From positions 21,921 through 85,920 of the forward strand of contig DATKPC010000049.1 in NCBI GenBank assembly GCA_035524275.1: a stretch of 64,000 nucleotides of DNA, given 5' to 3'. Position 1 is the stretch's first letter, and each line of letters opens with the position of its first letter. The stretch is from DATKPC01 sp035524275 (GTDB taxonomy: Bacteria > Pseudomonadota > Gammaproteobacteria > Burkholderiales > Burkholderiaceae_F). Below, piece after piece: positions 8,530-17,683 of this stretch. The notes below the pieces were generated by a model. It was not told the origin of the DNA, made no database searches, and saw only the letters and a list, made by a program, of their open reading frames with translations. A program made the position numbers and the translations under genes.

Positions 8530-9945
8530 TCAGTGCGCCTCGCTGATATCGACGCGGCGCGCGTCGTCGCTCGTGCCCCCGACCGAGAATTCCGGCTTTT
8601 TCAAGACGATGCGCCCGACGTCGGCGCCCGCGGCCTTCAGCGCGTCGCGCACCGCGAATGCGCGCTGCTTCGCGAGCTCGAGGTTCGCCGCCGGATTTCC
8701 CGTCTTGTCGGCGAACCCCGACACGTCGACGTGCAGGTCCGGATGCTCCTTCAACTGCTTCGCGACGGCCTCGATCAATTGCGCGCCATCCGTGCTCAGC
8801 TGCTTCTTCCCGACGGCGAACAGCACGCGCGCCGGCAGCGCCGAGGTCTCCGGCTCCGCCGCCGGCGCCGCCTCCGCCGCGGGCGCCACCGCGGGTTGCT
8901 CGTGCTCGGCGGCCAGTTCGGGGTAGTCCTTCAGCATGCTGACGCCATAGAGCGGCTTGTAGACACCCTGGTGGCACGTCAGGCAGTTCACTTTCGGGCC
9001 GTCGCCCATCGGACCCATCCGCTCCGCCGGGAGCTTCTCGGCCAGCGGGACGAGATAGTCGCCGTTGAGATGGCGGACCATCCGGATCCCGTACCAGGCG
9101 GTGGTCCGCGCCGGACTGCTCATCTGCCACGACGCAAACTGCTGCGTGTTGTGGCAGTACGTGCAGTTGACGCCGAGCGCCTTGGAGAAATGCATCATCA
9201 GGCCGTACGTCCACTCCGTGTGCTGGATCGTCGCATGGTGGTCCGACGGCAGCGGCACCGGCGCCTCGACGCGAATTTCTCCGGAATCCTTCAGGAATAC
9301 GCTGAACGGATCGAGCGGAAGCGAGGCCAGCCCCACGGTCGTCGCCGGCGCGTTCTGCTGGTTGCGCCAGCCGGCATAGTGGCCGGACTCCTCGGACGAC
9401 CGGTCCTTGAACCACACGTACGACGGCACCGGCTGGCCACGGTGGCACGTGTAGCAGGTGACGCCGGTCGTGCTGACGTGGTCCTTCCACGCGCCATTGA
9501 TGTTGCGCGTCATCTGCAGCATGCGGCGCGCGACGACCTTCGTGTACAGGCTGTCGGCGGAAAAGTCGTCGCCGGCCTTGTGGCAGTACGGGCAGCCCTG
9601 GTCCGGCGCGACCCAGCTCGCCATCGACAGCATCACGCGCGTGAACTGCGCGACGCTCAGGTCACCGAGGACCTGCACGTTCTTGAACGCGGCCGACGCG
9701 CGCGGCTCGCCGTCTTCGGCCGCGGGCTGCGACGGCGGAACCTGGAGCTTCGCGAATTCCGCTTCGTACAGCCGCGGATTGACGATCTGCACCTGGCCGT
9801 CGCCGCGAAAACCGCGCTGGATCGACTCCATCGGCGGACGTTCGCAGCCGGCCAGCAACGCGGCGCACGCGACTGCCGCAACCGCGGCAGCGCGGAATCC
9901 CGAATGGCGACGCACGACGGTTTCCTCTCGACTCGGCGCGTTCAT
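8530..9945 (-). CDS. pufC: Tetraheme reaction-centre cytochrome c with C-terminal OmpA-like domain
   Basis: A 471-residue PufC that re-reduces the special pair from the periplasm. A lipobox LLAGC puts the lipidated Cys at residue 34. Four heme motifs are intact: CPYCH (118-122), CYTCH (164-168), CTYCH (261-265), CLTCH (321-325). Ordinary PufC ends soon after heme 4; here an Ala/Pro/Glu-rich linker (about 345-370) leads to a domain at 372-468 that matches OmpA-type peptidoglycan-binding domains: VSGFADKTGN, NLELAKQRAFAV, and a final ARRVDI. The Asp (413) and Arg (428, 463/464) positions expected to hold diaminopimelate are present. The start overlaps pufM by 4 bp. A frame error is unlikely because the fused part is one open frame with normal codon use. 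Confidence 0.95.
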   Translation of the reverse strand: MNAPSREETVVRRHSGFRAAAVAAVACAALLAGCERPPMESIQRGFRGDGQVQIVNPRLYEAEFAKLQVPPSQPAAEDGEPRASAAFKNVQVLGDLSVAQFTRVMLSMASWVAPDQGCPYCHKAGDDFSADSLYTKVVARRMLQMTRNINGAWKDHVSTTGVTCYTCHRGQPVPSYVWFKDRSSEESGHYAGWRNQQNAPATTVGLASLPLDPFSVFLKDSGEIRVEAPVPLPSDHHATIQHTEWTYGLMMHFSKALGVNCTYCHNTQQFASWQMSSPARTTAWYGIRMVRHLNGDYLVPLAEKLPAERMGPMGDGPKVNCLTCHQGVYKPLYGVSMLKDYPELAAEHEQPAVAPAAEAAPAAEPETSALPARVLFAVGKKQLSTDGAQLIEAVAKQLKEHPDLHVDVSGFADKTGNPAANLELAKQRAFAVRDALKAAGADVGRIVLKKPEFSVGGTSDDARRVDISEAH

Positions 9946-10934
9946 GGCGTGTGTCCCGGCAGGACGGCGGGAGCCAGCGTCGCCGGATCCACGGCGGGCG
10001 GATTGACCGGCGGGTACGTCGGCGCGACGTGATGCTTGACCGCCCACAGGTACCAGTTGTCGACCGCCGTGCCGCTGAGCAGGATCCCGATCCCGCCGAC
10101 GAGCGGCGTCAGGACCGCGAACCACCAGCCCCAACGGTGGATCGATTCCATCGTCGCGTTGAAGCCCATCGTCCAGCGCCAGAAAAGCGCCGCGCGCTCG
10201 CTCGCCGTGCCCCGATCGACGATCTGGTCGATCTCGCGCTCGCCGCCGTAGCGGGTCACCGCGAGGATCGTCGCCGCGTGCATCGCGAACAGCAGCGTCG
10301 AGCCGTACAGGAACGCGATCGACAGCGCGTGGAACGGGCAGTAGAACAGATTGCCGTAGCGCAGCGAGAAGGCCGCCGTCCAGTCGAGGTGCGGGAAAAT
10401 CCCGAACGGAACCGCTTCGCTCCAGCTTCCCATCAGCAGGGGACGGATGAAGCCGAGGACGAGGTAGAGCCAGATCGCGGCGGCGAACGCCCACGCCAAG
10501 TGCGTGCCCATCCCGAGCGCCCGGGCCCGCTTGTAAGTGCGGATCCACCACAGGATGATCGAACTCGTCAGGAAGAATCCCGCCATCAGCCACCAACCGC
10601 CCTCGTTGAGCGGCGGTATCCGCAGCCCGTACTTCGGCGCCGGCGGTTCGAGCGCGAGCCACGGCAGCTGCCGCACGAACTGCACCGGATCCCAGTTCAC
10701 CGAGGCGAACATGTTGAGACCGATGATCTCGATCGCGATGAAGCCGAAGATGATGGACAGCAGACCGAAGAAACCGAGGTAGATCGGACCGATCTGCGCG
10801 TCGCCGATGATGCCCAGCAGCCCGCTGAAGATCGGATCGCCCTGCCGGACCCACGAGCCCGGCCGCAGCGGGGGCCCGAGGTGGGCCGGCCCACGCAGTT
10901 GAACCTGCGTGAAGATGTTCTGGTAGTTCGCCAT
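9942..10934 (-). CDS. pufM: Photosynthetic reaction centre M subunit
   Basis: A 330-residue M subunit with five transmembrane helices that together with PufL binds the four bacteriochlorophylls, two bacteriopheophytins and two quinones. The N-terminus MANYQNIFTQVQ and the helix-D region GNLFYCPFHALSIAFLYGS are typical of purple-bacterial PufM. A His-rich iron/quinone region follows in helix E (ESIHRWGWW). It begins 19 bp after pufL and overlaps pufC by 4 bp. Confidence 0.98.
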   Translation of the reverse strand: MANYQNIFTQVQLRGPAHLGPPLRPGSWVRQGDPIFSGLLGIIGDAQIGPIYLGFFGLLSIIFGFIAIEIIGLNMFASVNWDPVQFVRQLPWLALEPPAPKYGLRIPPLNEGGWWLMAGFFLTSSIILWWIRTYKRARALGMGTHLAWAFAAAIWLYLVLGFIRPLLMGSWSEAVPFGIFPHLDWTAAFSLRYGNLFYCPFHALSIAFLYGSTLLFAMHAATILAVTRYGGEREIDQIVDRGTASERAALFWRWTMGFNATMESIHRWGWWFAVLTPLVGGIGILLSGTAVDNWYLWAVKHHVAPTYPPVNPPAVDPATLAPAVLPGHTP

Positions 10935-10953
10935 GGTTCAGCTCCCGGATCGC

Positions 10954-11781
10954 TCAGCGCTGCCAGATCGGCAGGTCGAGCCACCAGCTCCACCATTCCG
11001 GCCAGCCCCGCGTCCAGAACGGTCCGCTGATCACGATGCACACCGCGCTGAAGAAGACGGCCGACAGCGCCAGGAACAGCCCGAGTCGATGGATCCCGAG
11101 CGCGCCGATCGAATAGCCGATGAAATCGCGAAAGAACGCGTTCTCGTGCTCCGGCGACCGCACCGTCTCGCCCGGCGTCGGATTCGCCGCCGACAGGATG
11201 ATCGAGCCGTGCATCGCGAGCGCCAGCGTCGTCGTGAAGAACAGCGTGATCGCGAGCATGTGCGCCGGGTTGTAGTGGAAATGCAGGTACTGGTAGCCGA
11301 CGTTCGACACCCAGTCGAGGTGGCTGAAGATCCCGTACGGGAAGCCGTGGCCCCACGCGCCGAGCAGCAGCGGCCGGATGACCACGAGCGTGACGTAAGC
11401 CAGGATCGCGAAGCCGAACGCGACCGGCACGTGGTAACCCATCCCGAGCTTGCGGCAGATCTCGACTTCGCGCAGCGCCCACGAGACGAAGGCGCCGACC
11501 GCGCAGACCGTGATGATCTGCCACAAGCCGCCCTCGCGCAGCGGCGCGAGCGCCAGGCCGTAGCTCAGGTCCGGCGGCGCGATGCTGATCTGCCAGATGT
11601 TCCAGGTCGGGCCGATCGCCACGCCGTAGAGAATGAGCGCGATCCCGACGAAACTGAAGAAAACGGTGGTGACGCCGAAGAAGCCGACGTAGAACGGGCC
11701 GACCCAGAAGTCGAACAGGTCCCCGCCGACGAGCGTCCCGCCGCGCACGCGGTACTTCCTCTCAAAACTCAGCAACGCCAT
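10954..11781 (-). CDS. pufL: Photosynthetic reaction centre L subunit
   Basis: A 275-residue L subunit. The start MALLSFERKYRVRGG is the family's N-terminus, with a GAGG ribosome site 8-9 bp upstream. Special-pair and quinone-site segments are visible (GYQYLHFHYNPAHMLAITLF and GIHRLGLFLALS). Translation from an upstream in-frame codon would add 10 residues without family support and was rejected. Confidence 0.98.
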   Translation of the reverse strand: MALLSFERKYRVRGGTLVGGDLFDFWVGPFYVGFFGVTTVFFSFVGIALILYGVAIGPTWNIWQISIAPPDLSYGLALAPLREGGLWQIITVCAVGAFVSWALREVEICRKLGMGYHVPVAFGFAILAYVTLVVIRPLLLGAWGHGFPYGIFSHLDWVSNVGYQYLHFHYNPAHMLAITLFFTTTLALAMHGSIILSAANPTPGETVRSPEHENAFFRDFIGYSIGALGIHRLGLFLALSAVFFSAVCIVISGPFWTRGWPEWWSWWLDLPIWQR

Positions 11782-11896
11782 TTCCGCATCCTCTCCTCGC
11801 GAGTTGCGCACCGGCTGTTCAGCGCCGTCCGCGCCGGGTCGTCGCGGGCGCGCGCCTTGCCCCAGGCGCCGCGCGCACCCGCTGCGTCGACCGTCG

Positions 11897-12076
11897 CTAT
11901 TTCTGCGCGGCCGGCACCGGCGCCATCTGGATCGCCTTCGCGTGCGGTCCGTCGATCCAGTTGAACTTCGGGCTGCTGAGCAGGATGAAATGGATCAGCA
12001 GCGCGAGAGCGAAAAGGAACGCGAACACCGCGATCAAGGCGCGACGCGGATCGAATAGAAGCCATAAACGCCACAT
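11897..12076 (-). CDS. pufA: LH1 antenna alpha polypeptide
   Basis: A 59-residue LH1 alpha chain. It starts MWRLWLLFDPRRAL, carries one membrane helix with the bacteriochlorophyll-ligating His29, and continues with the usual KFNWIDG segment. The ribosome site GGAGGG lies 8 bp before the ATG and overlaps the stop of the preceding small gene. It is not next to pufB: a 74-codon gene stands between them. Confidence 0.97.
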   Translation of the reverse strand: MWRLWLLFDPRRALIAVFAFLFALALLIHFILLSSPKFNWIDGPHAKAIQMAPVPAAQK

Positions 12077-12089
12077 CGATGTTTCCCTC

Positions 12090-12314
12090 CTAAGGCAAGT
12101 AGGACATGAAGCTGTAGACCGCCGACCGCACCGCTCCGGGCAACGACTGCCCGCCCTCGGCGCCCGGGAACCACGACCGCCACTTGAGCCCGAGCGAACC
12201 GCCCACGAGCGCGATCAGGAGAAACACCGCAAAACTGACCACGAAGATCGCGACCAGGGATGCGGAGCGCTCGTCGGCGACGGCCGGAAGCGCGTTGGTG
12301 TCGGCATGTCTCAT
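12090..12314 (-). CDS. Small single-helix membrane protein between pufB and pufA, unknown
   Basis: A 74-residue open frame with its own AGGAGA ribosome site 8 bp before the ATG, 23 bp after the pufB stop and 13 bp before pufA. It has a short hydrophilic N-terminus, one hydrophobic helix (about residues 18-40) and a C-terminal amphipathic tail with KWRSWFPGAEGG and AVYSFMSYLP. Unlike LH1 alpha or beta chains it has no His in or near the helix (only His3), so it should not ligate bacteriochlorophyll. I do not recognise it as PufX, PufQ or the Blastochloris gamma chain. Its place between the two antenna genes suggests an LH1-associated subunit (inference). Confidence 0.8.
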   Translation of the reverse strand: MRHADTNALPAVADERSASLVAIFVVSFAVFLLIALVGGSLGLKWRSWFPGAEGGQSLPGAVRSAVYSFMSYLP

Positions 12315-12337
12315 GAAGATGTCTCCTCAGCGAACGA

Positions 12338-12490
12338 TCACAGCCACGGACGCCAGTTCCAGACGAGTATGTGGGCGATGATCGCGACGACCGTGAAGCC
12401 GATGAAGCTGGAGACGAAGATCTTGTGGAACTCCTGCGCCTCGCGCTCCGTCAGCCCGGTCAGCGTGCTGCTCCGGTCAGTGTCTGCCAT
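12338..12490 (-). CDS. pufB: LH1 antenna beta polypeptide
   Basis: A 50-residue LH1 beta chain with the family pattern GLTEREAQEFHKIF, conserved His22, the bacteriochlorophyll ligand His40 in IIAHILVWNWRPW, and the terminal WRPW. A strong AAGGAGG ribosome site precedes the ATG. It is the first puf gene, 161 bp after the bchZ stop; pufA comes only after an extra small gene. Confidence 0.97.
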   Translation of the reverse strand: MADTDRSSTLTGLTEREAQEFHKIFVSSFIGFTVVAIIAHILVWNWRPWL

Positions 12491-12651
12491 AAGAAAATTT
12501 CCTCCTTTCAAGCCTTTCGGCGGTTGCCGCTGGAACCCCGCGGCAGGGGACACGACGGCCGTCCGGCCGCGTATGGCGAAAGTCGCGCGCGCGACCGATG
12601 CTCGTGGTGGGGGCGCCGTGGGCGGCTCTCATCGCGTCGTCCTTCGGCGTC

Positions 12652-14103
12652 TCATGCCAGGGCCGGCTCGTGCCGCGCCCCGGCCGCGCCGCGCACCCGC
12701 TCGACGGTCACGCACGACTCGCCCGCGGCGCGCGCCGCACGCTCTGCCGCGTCACGCAACTGCTTGGCCGCCGAGATGCGCACCAGCAACGGATACGCCT
12801 CGATCAGCGCGTCCAGCGCGCGCTTCGCCTCGCCGTCCCAGGCGAGTTCGACGTGATGGCGGGCCGGCGTCGGATCGACCTTGTCGAGTTCGGTGCCGAG
12901 CGGAAGGATGTGGAAGAGCGCGTCGAACAGCGCGTTGCAGACTTCCTGCACGACGTAGGTCGCGCCGGCATAGCCCATGAAGGGCGTTCCGGTATGGCGC
13001 CGGATCAGCGCGCCGGGAAACGACGCCGGAATGAACGCCGCGCGGCCGCCGGCCTCGGCCAGATACATCCGCTCGTTGTAGCTGCCGAACAGGACGAGCG
13101 GCGTCTTCTCGCGCACGGCCGCCCGCACGGCGTCGTTATCGGGCTTCACGCCCGCGCGTCGCGCGAACGCGAAGTTGCACGGCAGGCCCAGTTCGTCCTC
13201 GAGGAAATGCCGCAGCCCGCGCGCGTGGGTTTCGCTCGCGGCGATGCCGAAAGTCGCGGTGCCGAAGAAGTCCTGCGTCACCGAGCGCCACAAGTCCCAC
13301 ACCGGCTTGATCGTCGTGTGCTTCTCCCGCTCGATGAAGGGCTCCGGATCCAGCTGCAGCAACTCGCCCAGCTTGCGCAGGAAGCGCGTCGTCGAATGCA
13401 GGCCGATCGGCGCCTGCAGGTACGGGCGGTCAAGCGATTCCGCGAGCAGGCGTCCATATTCCCGATACATGACGACGTTGACATCGGCGTCCACGAGTCG
13501 CGGGATATCCTGCAGGTGCGTGCCAAGCGGGAACACCAGGTTGACCTCGGCGCCGATGCCTTCGACGAGGCGCCGGATCTCCGCGAGGTCCGACCACGTA
13601 TTGAAGTACCCGTACATCGGCCCGAGAATGTTGACGCGCGGCCGCTCGCCGGCGGCGCGCGGCGCGCGCGGCGGGACCTGTCGCGGGCCGTATTCCGACC
13701 ACAGCCACGACAGCGCGCGGTTGGCGCTCTGCCACTGGTCCTCATCGATCGTCCGCGGCAGGAAGCGCTTCAGCCCGCTGCCTTCGGGCGTCACGCCGCC
13801 GCCGACCATCTCGGCGATCGACCCGGTCACGACGACCGCGGGCAGGTGCGGGTCGAGGACGCCATGCGCGCGGCGCATGGCCTGCTCCGTTCCCTTCTGC
13901 CCGAGTTCCTCCTCCGCCAGCCCGGTGACGACGATCGGCAGCTCATGCGGCGGCAGCGCGTCGGTGTAGTGGAGCACCGAGGTCACCGGAAGGTTCTCGC
14001 AGCCCACCGGACCGTCGATGACGACCTGCAGCCCCTTCACCGACGTGAAGGCGTAAACGGCGCCCCAGTAGCCGCCCGCGCGATCGTGGTCGATGACCAG
14101 CAT
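12652..14103 (-). CDS. bchZ: Chlorophyllide a reductase subunit Z
   Basis: A 483-residue NifK-like subunit. With BchY it forms the catalytic part of chlorophyllide a oxidoreductase, which reduces ring B to the bacteriochlorin. The cluster-binding motif GPVGCENLPVTSVLHYTD lies near residue 34, and NILGPMYGYFNTWSD occurs mid-protein. The start overlaps the bchY stop by one base. The C-terminal 100 residues follow the family's light-independent reductase tail. Confidence 0.96.
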   Translation of the reverse strand: MLVIDHDRAGGYWGAVYAFTSVKGLQVVIDGPVGCENLPVTSVLHYTDALPPHELPIVVTGLAEEELGQKGTEQAMRRAHGVLDPHLPAVVVTGSIAEMVGGGVTPEGSGLKRFLPRTIDEDQWQSANRALSWLWSEYGPRQVPPRAPRAAGERPRVNILGPMYGYFNTWSDLAEIRRLVEGIGAEVNLVFPLGTHLQDIPRLVDADVNVVMYREYGRLLAESLDRPYLQAPIGLHSTTRFLRKLGELLQLDPEPFIEREKHTTIKPVWDLWRSVTQDFFGTATFGIAASETHARGLRHFLEDELGLPCNFAFARRAGVKPDNDAVRAAVREKTPLVLFGSYNERMYLAEAGGRAAFIPASFPGALIRRHTGTPFMGYAGATYVVQEVCNALFDALFHILPLGTELDKVDPTPARHHVELAWDGEAKRALDALIEAYPLLVRISAAKQLRDAAERAARAAGESCVTVERVRGAAGARHEPALA

Positions 14104-15665
14104 CAGATCATCTCCTCCGCCTTGCGGCGGCGCGCCTGCTTCTCGATCTGTCGGCGCGTGAGCTCGCGAAATTCCGGGTGCGGCTGCGGCCGGTCCTCCC
14201 AGATGCCGGACGCGTCGGCGTGTCCGACGCCGTCGAAAAACTCCCGCATCGCGTCGAAGCGAGCCTTCGAGCGCAACGCGGCGTTGACGACCTGCGCCAG
14301 GGACCCGGCGCCCGCCGGGCCCATCAGCGGGCGCGCGGAGATGAGATTCGTGAAGTACAGCGCCGGAATCGCGCGCTCCTTGGCGGCCTGCACGACAGGC
14401 GTCGTGCCGATGGCCAGGTCGGGCTCGAATTCCGCCAGCGCGGCGAGGTCCTGCTCCAACGACGCCCGATACTGGACGCGCACGCCGCGGGCTTCGAGCC
14501 ATTCGCGGTCGGCCTGCGACCAGGGCGTCGACGGGCAGGCCGTGCCGACGTAGCGGACATCCGCCCCGCTCTCGACGAGGAGGCGGCCGACCAGCAGCTC
14601 GGAACCTTCATAGCCCGACAGCGTGATCCGCCCCCGGACCGGCGTCTTCTGCAGCACGGCGCGAATCGCCGGAAGAATCCGGTCCTGCGCGGCGCCGACG
14701 ATTTTCGGCGCCAGCCCGAACGCCTCGCCGATCGCGGCGAGCCACTGTGCCGTCCCGTCGTGGCCCACCGGCGCAGAACCGACGATCGAACGTCCGGCCA
14801 GGTCGAACTCGCGCAACGACGCCGTGTAGAACGGATGGATCGCCGCGGCGACCGGGCAGTCGAGCGCGGCGTACAGTTCTCGCCATTCGCGAACCGGCAC
14901 GACCGGCCCGGCTGCGAGACCGAGCGGCTGCAGCAGCATGCCGATGCCGACCGGATCGGCCGGGAACATCTCGCCGACCAGCGCGACGCGCGGTGCGCCA
15001 CCCGGCGCGGCCGCATGGCCGCGCGGCGCCTGCACCGGCCCGGCCTCCGCTTCGCCGCGCGCGTAGTGCAGCATCGCGCCGGCCAGCACGTCCTTCGCTT
15101 CCGCGTGCGTGGGCACGCCGAAGCCGGGGACGTCGATGCCGACGATGCGCACGCCGTTGATCTCGCGCGGCAGCAGGCGAAGCGGCACGCCGGAGGCGCT
15201 CGGAACACACAGGTTGGTCACGACGATCGCGTCGTAGAGCGCCGGATCGGCGGTCCGGTAGACGGCCTCGCGGATGTCCTCGAAGAGCTTCCCGGTGACG
15301 AGCGACTCGGAGTTGAACGGCACGTAGCCGACCGAGCGCCGCGCGCCGTAGAAGTGCGACGTGAACGTCAATCCGTAGACACAGCAGGCCGAGCCCGACA
15401 GGATCGTCGCCGTGCGCCGCATCCTCAGCCCGACGCGCAGCGAGCCGAACGCCGGGCACATGCTCTGCGGCTGGTCGTGCGGGCCGGTCGGATAGTCGGT
15501 CGCGAGGCGCTGAAGCATCTGTGCGTTGCCGTTCGCGGCGGCGGCGGCGCGCAGTTCGCGCTTCGACCCGTCGCACGAGGGCGCCGCCGACGCGTCGGCG
15601 ATCGGGATCACGCGCGGCGCCGCCGGCGTGAAGCCGGCAGGCGTCGTATCGGCGGCTCCGGCCAT
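14103..15665 (-). CDS. bchY: Chlorophyllide a reductase subunit Y
   Basis: A 520-residue NifD-like subunit of chlorophyllide a oxidoreductase. Cluster cysteines are visible in QSMCPAFGSLRVGLRM, in SGSACCVYGLTFTSHFYG and in VVTNLCVPSASG. It is somewhat longer than usual because of an Ala-rich N-terminus of about 35 residues; a start further in is possible. It is 4 bp after the bchX stop and is coupled to bchZ. Confidence 0.95.
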   Translation of the reverse strand: MAGAADTTPAGFTPAAPRVIPIADASAAPSCDGSKRELRAAAAANGNAQMLQRLATDYPTGPHDQPQSMCPAFGSLRVGLRMRRTATILSGSACCVYGLTFTSHFYGARRSVGYVPFNSESLVTGKLFEDIREAVYRTADPALYDAIVVTNLCVPSASGVPLRLLPREINGVRIVGIDVPGFGVPTHAEAKDVLAGAMLHYARGEAEAGPVQAPRGHAAAPGGAPRVALVGEMFPADPVGIGMLLQPLGLAAGPVVPVREWRELYAALDCPVAAAIHPFYTASLREFDLAGRSIVGSAPVGHDGTAQWLAAIGEAFGLAPKIVGAAQDRILPAIRAVLQKTPVRGRITLSGYEGSELLVGRLLVESGADVRYVGTACPSTPWSQADREWLEARGVRVQYRASLEQDLAALAEFEPDLAIGTTPVVQAAKERAIPALYFTNLISARPLMGPAGAGSLAQVVNAALRSKARFDAMREFFDGVGHADASGIWEDRPQPHPEFRELTRRQIEKQARRRKAEEMI

Positions 15666-15669
15666 GGCG

Positions 15670-16683
15670 TCAGACCGCGTCGTAGACGACCTCGAGCGAT
15701 TTCCGCTCGACGGTCGCGCGGCCCATCATGTCGCGGTCGGTCGCCGGCTCCAGCACGACGTCTCGACCGACCGCATCGCTTGAAAAAAGTCCGAGCAGTT
15801 CGTCCTGCGACAAAGGCTTCGGCCGCAATGGCGGAGCCTCGGCGACTCGAGTGGCCAACTGCTCGAACAAGGGAGCCCATGCGCCGCCCGGCCGGCCCAC
15901 GATCTCGTAGTTCGCGCTCTTGCGCCGGATGTCCTCGTTGGCCGGAATCGACGCGAGAACCGGGATCCCCGCGGCGGCGGCGAAGGCCTGCGCCTCGCCG
16001 GTGCCGTCATCCTTGTTGATCACGAGCCCGGCGACGCCGACGTTGCCGCCGAGGCGGCGGAAATACTCGACGGCCGAGCAGACGTTGTTGGCAACGTACA
16101 GCGACTGCAGGTCGTTGCTGCCGACGACCATCACCTTCTGGCACATGTCGCGCGCGATCGGCAGGCCGAACCCGCCGCAGACGACATCGCCGAGAAAGTC
16201 GAGCAGGACGTAATCGAAGCCCCAATCGTGGAACCCGAGCTTCTCGAGCGTCTCGAAGCCGTGGATGATCCCGCGCCCGCCGCAGCCCCGCCCGACTTCC
16301 GGGCCCCCGAGCTCCATCGCGAAGACGCCGTCGCGCTTGAAGCAGACGTCGCCGATGCCCACCGGCTCGCCGGCGAGCTTCTTGCGCGACGAGGTTTCGA
16401 TGATCGTCGGGCACGCGCGCCCGCCGAACAGCAGCGACGTCGTGTCGCTCTTCGGATCGCAGCCGATCAGCAGGACGCGCTTGCCGAGGCGGGCCATCAT
16501 GTACGACAGGTTCGCCAGCGCGAAGCTCTTGCCGATGCCCCCCTTGCCGTAGATCGCGATGATCTGCGTCTGCTTCGTCGGCGGCGCCGTCGACACCGGC
16601 GCCGGCTCGCTGGCGGCCTCGGCGCGCAGCTGTTCCTTCAGTCGTTCGAGCGGGATCGCCGCCGGATTCATCGGTGCGTTCAT
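15670..16683 (-). CDS. bchX: Chlorophyllide a reductase iron protein subunit X
   Basis: A 337-residue NifH-like ATPase that delivers electrons to BchYZ. The P-loop GKGGIGKSFALANL lies near residue 49; cluster cysteines occur in GGPEVGRGCGG and LDFLGDVVCGGF. The ATG chosen at 16683 overlaps the bchC stop by 4 bp. It is distinct from bchL in this window (different P-loop continuation). Confidence 0.96.
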   Translation of the reverse strand: MNAPMNPAAIPLERLKEQLRAEAASEPAPVSTAPPTKQTQIIAIYGKGGIGKSFALANLSYMMARLGKRVLLIGCDPKSDTTSLLFGGRACPTIIETSSRKKLAGEPVGIGDVCFKRDGVFAMELGGPEVGRGCGGRGIIHGFETLEKLGFHDWGFDYVLLDFLGDVVCGGFGLPIARDMCQKVMVVGSNDLQSLYVANNVCSAVEYFRRLGGNVGVAGLVINKDDGTGEAQAFAAAAGIPVLASIPANEDIRRKSANYEIVGRPGGAWAPLFEQLATRVAEAPPLRPKPLSQDELLGLFSSDAVGRDVVLEPATDRDMMGRATVERKSLEVVYDAV

Positions 16684-17681
16684 GCGGTCGCTCTCCAGTC
16701 GAGAACCATCTTCAGGCAACGCGCGTCGGCGAAAGCGGTGCGGTACGCGTCCTGCGCCGCGCCGGCGGCGGCGCGGTGCGTGATCAGCCCGTCGAGCGAC
16801 AGCCGTCCGCTGGCGGCGAGCTCCTGCACGGCGGCCAGGTCGCCCGGCTTCCATTCGGCGGCCACGCGAAAGCGCGCTTCGCGCATGAACGCGGGCGCGA
16901 ACGCGAAATTCAGCCGTTCGCTGTAGAAACCGGCCAGCACGACCTCGCCACCGGGCGCAAGGCGCGCGATCAGGTCGTCGAGCAGCGACGCATCCCCGCT
17001 CACGTCGTAGATCGACGCATAGTCGTGCCGGTCGTCCTTTTTCGGATCGATCGCGACATAGCCCTCGGCGCCCTCGCGACGGACGGCGTCACGCTCCCAG
17101 ACGACCGGGATCGGGCCGCCGGCGGCCAGCGCAAGGCGTGCCAGCAGTCGACCGAGGACGCCGTGACCGACGATGAGGTCCGGCAGCCGCGCGCCCGGCT
17201 GATGCAGCGCGTGGTAGGCGGTGGCTGCCAGCGCAAGAAGCACCGCGCGCTCGCCCAGGTCCTCGGCGACCACGATCGCGCGCGAAGCGGGAACGACCAG
17301 GCGCGACGCGGCCGCGCCGAAAAGCCCGCGCACCTTGCCGAAGCACCGGGCGCCGCCCACGAAGACGCGGGTTCCGACGCGCGGCGCCTCCTGCGCGTCG
17401 CTCGCCGACTGCCGAACGCGCCCGACCGCCTCGTAGCCGGGGACGAGGGGATAGCCCATACCGGGGAAAGGCGGCATGCGTCCGAGGTAAAGCAGGCGTT
17501 CGGTCCCGGTGCTGATGGCGCTCCACTCGACGTCGACGACGACGTCGCCGGGCCCGGCCGGATCCAGGTCGACGCGTTCGACGGCGAGCCGTTCCGGACC
17601 TTCGAGGACCACGGCAATCGCCTTGGACGACTCCCCTCGGACGTCGGAGCGCGATTCGATCTGGGCCGAATTCGAAACCAT
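16680..17681 (-). CDS. bchC: Bacteriochlorophyllide a dehydrogenase (BchC)
   Basis: A 333-residue zinc-alcohol-dehydrogenase-like protein that oxidises the 3-hydroxyethyl group of the bacteriochlorophyllide to the acetyl group. The GTERLLYLGRMPPFPGMGYP segment and the VIVGHGVLGR-like nucleotide-binding turn (LIVGHGVLGRLLARL) are typical of BchC. The ATG has no Shine-Dalgarno sequence and falls where transcription should begin from the PpsR-type promoter just upstream. It opens the bchCXYZ-puf run. Confidence 0.94.
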   Translation of the reverse strand: MVSNSAQIESRSDVRGESSKAIAVVLEGPERLAVERVDLDPAGPGDVVVDVEWSAISTGTERLLYLGRMPPFPGMGYPLVPGYEAVGRVRQSASDAQEAPRVGTRVFVGGARCFGKVRGLFGAAASRLVVPASRAIVVAEDLGERAVLLALAATAYHALHQPGARLPDLIVGHGVLGRLLARLALAAGGPIPVVWERDAVRREGAEGYVAIDPKKDDRHDYASIYDVSGDASLLDDLIARLAPGGEVVLAGFYSERLNFAFAPAFMREARFRVAAEWKPGDLAAVQELAASGRLSLDGLITHRAAAGAAQDAYRTAFADARCLKMVLDWRATA

Positions 17682-17683
17682 GG

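Noticed and set aside
8530..10854. A longer frame that would fuse pufC to upstream sequence
   Set aside because: The extension is pufM in another phase; the true start ATG at 9945 overlaps the pufM stop by 4 bp and is followed by a lipobox. The C-terminal OmpA-like part is a separate, real extension.
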